Source of the DNA: JAVBSX01 sp051660685
Lineage (GTDB): Bacteria; Planctomycetota; Planctomycetia; Pirellulales; Thermoguttaceae
Length of the DNA stretch: 64,000 nt
NCBI GenBank assembly: GCA_051660685.1
Contig: JBOFQB010000028.1
Location: forward strand, 29,143-93,142
Direction of reading: 5' to 3'
This document shows, piece after piece, positions 62,065 to 64,000 of the stretch. The notes beneath the pieces are model-generated. The model saw nothing but the letters and a program-made list of their open reading frames with translations, had not been told where the DNA came from and searched no databases. The position numbers and the translations under genes are program-made. Positions within the stretch are counted from its first letter, which is position 1; every line of letters starts with the position of its first letter.

Positions 62065-63831
62065 TTATTCCAACACAACTTCAACCTGTGTACCTGTCTT
62101 GGAAAGAACTGTGTGGACGGTTCGGGAACGCGATCCCTTGCGGACCGTGATTTCGTAATCGCCGAGAAATCCACGAGTCGAAAACTGTCCCTGCGCGTCC
62201 GTTTTACCATCAACATCTGTCCACCATCGTTTTTTCACAAGATCAACCCAAACTTGTCCATGAGGCGTGATCGACCAGTCCGCTCGATACTGTGCGGCTG
62301 AAGGAAGCCAATGTGATTTCTCCCAAAAGCCCCAATTCAATACGCCAACAACCGAGGGATGACTGAACGCCGTTGTCAGAACATCGCGAGTAAAATCCGC
62401 CTGAAAAGTGGAATCGCCCGGCAAAACATCAAACTCCGTGATCATTATGTCAAGACCCAGTTTGCCAAAACGGTCAAGAATTTCCAACATACGTTCGGGC
62501 GATGTCGGGGTTTCATAAAAATGACCTTGCATGCCAAGACCATGAACGGGAACGCCCTGCTCTTTCAAAAACAGAAGCGTCTTTTCAACATAATCCTGAT
62601 GTCGGCGGTCACGCCCGCCCGAAGAAAGAAGGGAATACTCGTTCAAATAAAGGTTGACCCCCGGATCACATTTGTGTGCCAGTTCAAACCATTTGACCAT
62701 TTCCGGTTCGCCAAGCTCCCGAAGAATCTCGTTGTTGGTGTACGGCTCGTTAACAACATCCCAATCAACAAGCTGTCCCTTAAGTGCCGTTACTTCATCA
62801 ACAATATGCCGGTTGATCCGTGTTCGTAATTGTTCTGAATCCGAACGGAGTTGCTTCAAATCCTCTGGAGTCTGTTTCCAAGAAGGCCAAACCAAACAGT
62901 GTCCGCGAATGTCAATGTTGCGATCACGAAGCCATTTCACCGCTTTGAGTGTTCGGGCCTTGTTGGACAAATTCTCCCAGTTCGACCATTTCATGTCATT
63001 TTCAAAAACAACCCGATTGAAGTTCTCCTCGACTATCTGTCGATATTTCCTGCCGTCTTCATCGTTTTGCAAAATTCGGTCCGCAACAACTGCTGACCCC
63101 CAACCAAACGCATGTCGTTTCATGCGGACAAGAACATCTGCCCCGACAATCGGTTTTCCGCGGGCATCCCGAACCGTCACCCTCAAGTCCCCTTTCCGAA
63201 TCTGTTCAATACGTTGTTCTGCTTCCTGACGCCATACAGCATCCGGGTCACGTCCGGCATAGGTCAAGGGTGTACAGGGAAGTTGGTCAAAATCAACTTC
63301 TTGACCGTAAGAATCAAGAGTCAAATCGGCAATTTCAACCGTTTGTTCCTGTAAACCGAGATGAAAACCGACACTTGCTTTTTGGGGTTCATAAGTGTCC
63401 TGAGCGTGAAAGGGAAAAACGAATTCTTTCCAAGAGGTATCCAGTACGACATCTCTGGACAGTGATTTTTCGTGCGGGGGATCGGTTTGTTCAAAAATGA
63501 CGCGAATCACACCTTCCTGATTTGGCGCAACAGTTCGGGCATAAAATCGTACTAACAAGACGTCGTTTTTGACGACTTTTTTATTGATACGAAACTGGAA
63601 TTGTGCATCCCAAACTTGATCGGGGACGGTAAGGATTTCGCACAGAATGGCGTTCACCAACCCAAGTTTTTTGGAATCGGCATCATTCAGGGTCATTTGG
63701 ACGAATTTTCCCCATGTTGTGTTTTGCCTGTTTGGTAAAGAGGCGATACACTGAGGGGGGATGATCGGGGTTCCTCCGACAGGGAGGGGAGGGGAAATGG
63801 TAAACAACAGGGTCAGAAAGAGGGGATACAT
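62065..63831 (-). CDS. Endo-1,4-beta-xylanase (GH10), exported
   Basis: The 588-residue protein begins with a signal-like segment (MYPLFLTLLFTISPPLPVGG). A carbohydrate-binding-type beta domain (about 30-190) is followed by a GH10 barrel from about 215. The acid/base Glu is in DVVNEP and the nucleophile in MITEFDV, with RGHCLVWPSW and GVLNWGFWEKSHWLP. A C-terminal about 50-residue beta domain (GQFSTRGFLGDYEITV) resembles a carboxypeptidase-regulatory or Ig-like fold. It should cut xylan outside the cytoplasm. Confidence 0.93.
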   Translation of the reverse strand: MYPLFLTLLFTISPPLPVGGTPIIPPQCIASLPNRQNTTWGKFVQMTLNDADSKKLGLVNAILCEILTVPDQVWDAQFQFRINKKVVKNDVLLVRFYARTVAPNQEGVIRVIFEQTDPPHEKSLSRDVVLDTSWKEFVFPFHAQDTYEPQKASVGFHLGLQEQTVEIADLTLDSYGQEVDFDQLPCTPLTYAGRDPDAVWRQEAEQRIEQIRKGDLRVTVRDARGKPIVGADVLVRMKRHAFGWGSAVVADRILQNDEDGRKYRQIVEENFNRVVFENDMKWSNWENLSNKARTLKAVKWLRDRNIDIRGHCLVWPSWKQTPEDLKQLRSDSEQLRTRINRHIVDEVTALKGQLVDWDVVNEPYTNNEILRELGEPEMVKWFELAHKCDPGVNLYLNEYSLLSSGGRDRRHQDYVEKTLLFLKEQGVPVHGLGMQGHFYETPTSPERMLEILDRFGKLGLDIMITEFDVLPGDSTFQADFTRDVLTTAFSHPSVVGVLNWGFWEKSHWLPSAAQYRADWSITPHGQVWVDLVKKRWWTDVDGKTDAQGQFSTRGFLGDYEITVRKGSRSRTVHTVLSKTGTQVEVVLE

Positions 63832-63861
63832 AGACGCATAGAGGGGCGAGAGGGGCGAGTG

Positions 63862-63964
63862 AGGGCTAACGCATCAAAATAGGGATTCATCGTTAATTTG
63901 GTCAAAATACACGTTTCAGGCAAACACAACAGCCGGAAGGGAGCGCAGCGTACTGACGGTTTGT
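63862..63964. repeat. 103-bp dispersed repeat, copy 2
   Basis: This copy has three mismatches to 16374-16476 over 103 bases. The following bases change to GACATTTTTTTGTC, so the inverted partner seen at 16493-16597 is not visible before the window ends. Confidence 0.85.
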
Positions 63965-64000
63965 GACATTTTTTTGTCAACAAACCTCCTATTTGTCTCA

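Noticed and set aside
1..64000. CRISPR arrays, tRNA, rRNA, prophage or integrase genes
   Set aside because: I found no regularly spaced direct repeats with unique spacers, no cloverleaf with a T-loop signature that I could confirm, and no phage or recombinase proteins.

Overview
The window looks like a chromosomal segment of a bacterium of the phylum Planctomycetota. This is inferred from gene content, not from a search. The supporting features are a second-type elongation factor G, a ketosynthase-fold protein without its catalytic triad, a membrane-anchored LysM/L,D-transpeptidase, several long secreted low-complexity proteins, a futalosine-pathway menaquinone gene (mqnC), and long intergenic stretches full of palindromic repeats. 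Base composition is intermediate (roughly half G+C by eye). I see no rRNA, tRNA, CRISPR array, phage structural gene or transposase.

Layout. 1-8.4 kb: 3' part of an AddA/RecB-type helicase-nuclease, a degenerate ketosynthase, EF-G2 and a sodium/solute symporter. 8.4-18.2 kb: an insertion-like palindromic element, a secreted beta-rich surface protein, prepilin peptidase, mqnC, an SH3-domain protein, a STAS anti-sigma antagonist and alkaline phosphatase. 18.4-23.3 kb: a fucose/arabinose-isomerase-like enzyme, a sialidase-fold protein and a polytopic membrane protein. 23.4-27.3 kb: the translation cluster ffh-rpsP-trmD-rplS-tadA, without rimM. 27.3-35.6 kb: asnA, a PduS/RnfC-like flavo-iron-sulfur protein, an FHA protein, a cupin-like protein, a TlpA-like thiol-disulfide protein, a LOG-family protein and apbE. 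36-49 kb: L,D-transpeptidase, peroxiredoxin, DAHP synthase, a LolD-like ATPase, an SDR, a parvulin isomerase, a TIM-barrel isomerase, ruvC and dgt. 49-58 kb: trpS, two types of PIN-domain toxin-antitoxin locus (one vapBC pair plus a truncated VapC; two tandem toxin-first modules, the second broken), an aminotransferase, guaA and a glycosyltransferase. 58.4-64 kb: a secreted acidic repeat protein, L-rhamnose isomerase with a clear promoter and operator-like palindrome, and a GH10 xylanase.

The physiology suggested is a saccharolytic, Gram-negative-type cell: xylanase, sialidase-like protein, rhamnose isomerase, fucose-isomerase-like enzyme and a sugar-type symporter, with menaquinone made by the futalosine route. 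Most genes are single transcription units; the translation cluster is the only clear long operon.

The most unusual aspect is the intergenic DNA. At least six dispersed repeat families recur within 64 kb: a 103-bp unit present as a palindrome and as a second copy; a 125-bp hairpin unit; a 340-410-bp composite element in three copies plus a solo end; a 160-bp purine/pyrimidine-armed unit; G-rich arrays of about 7-bp units that touch start or stop codons of many genes; and small GC-rich hairpins. One 159-bp element with terminal inverted repeats and a 5-bp target duplication interrupts a G-rich array, which suggests that at least part of this repeat population is or was mobile.
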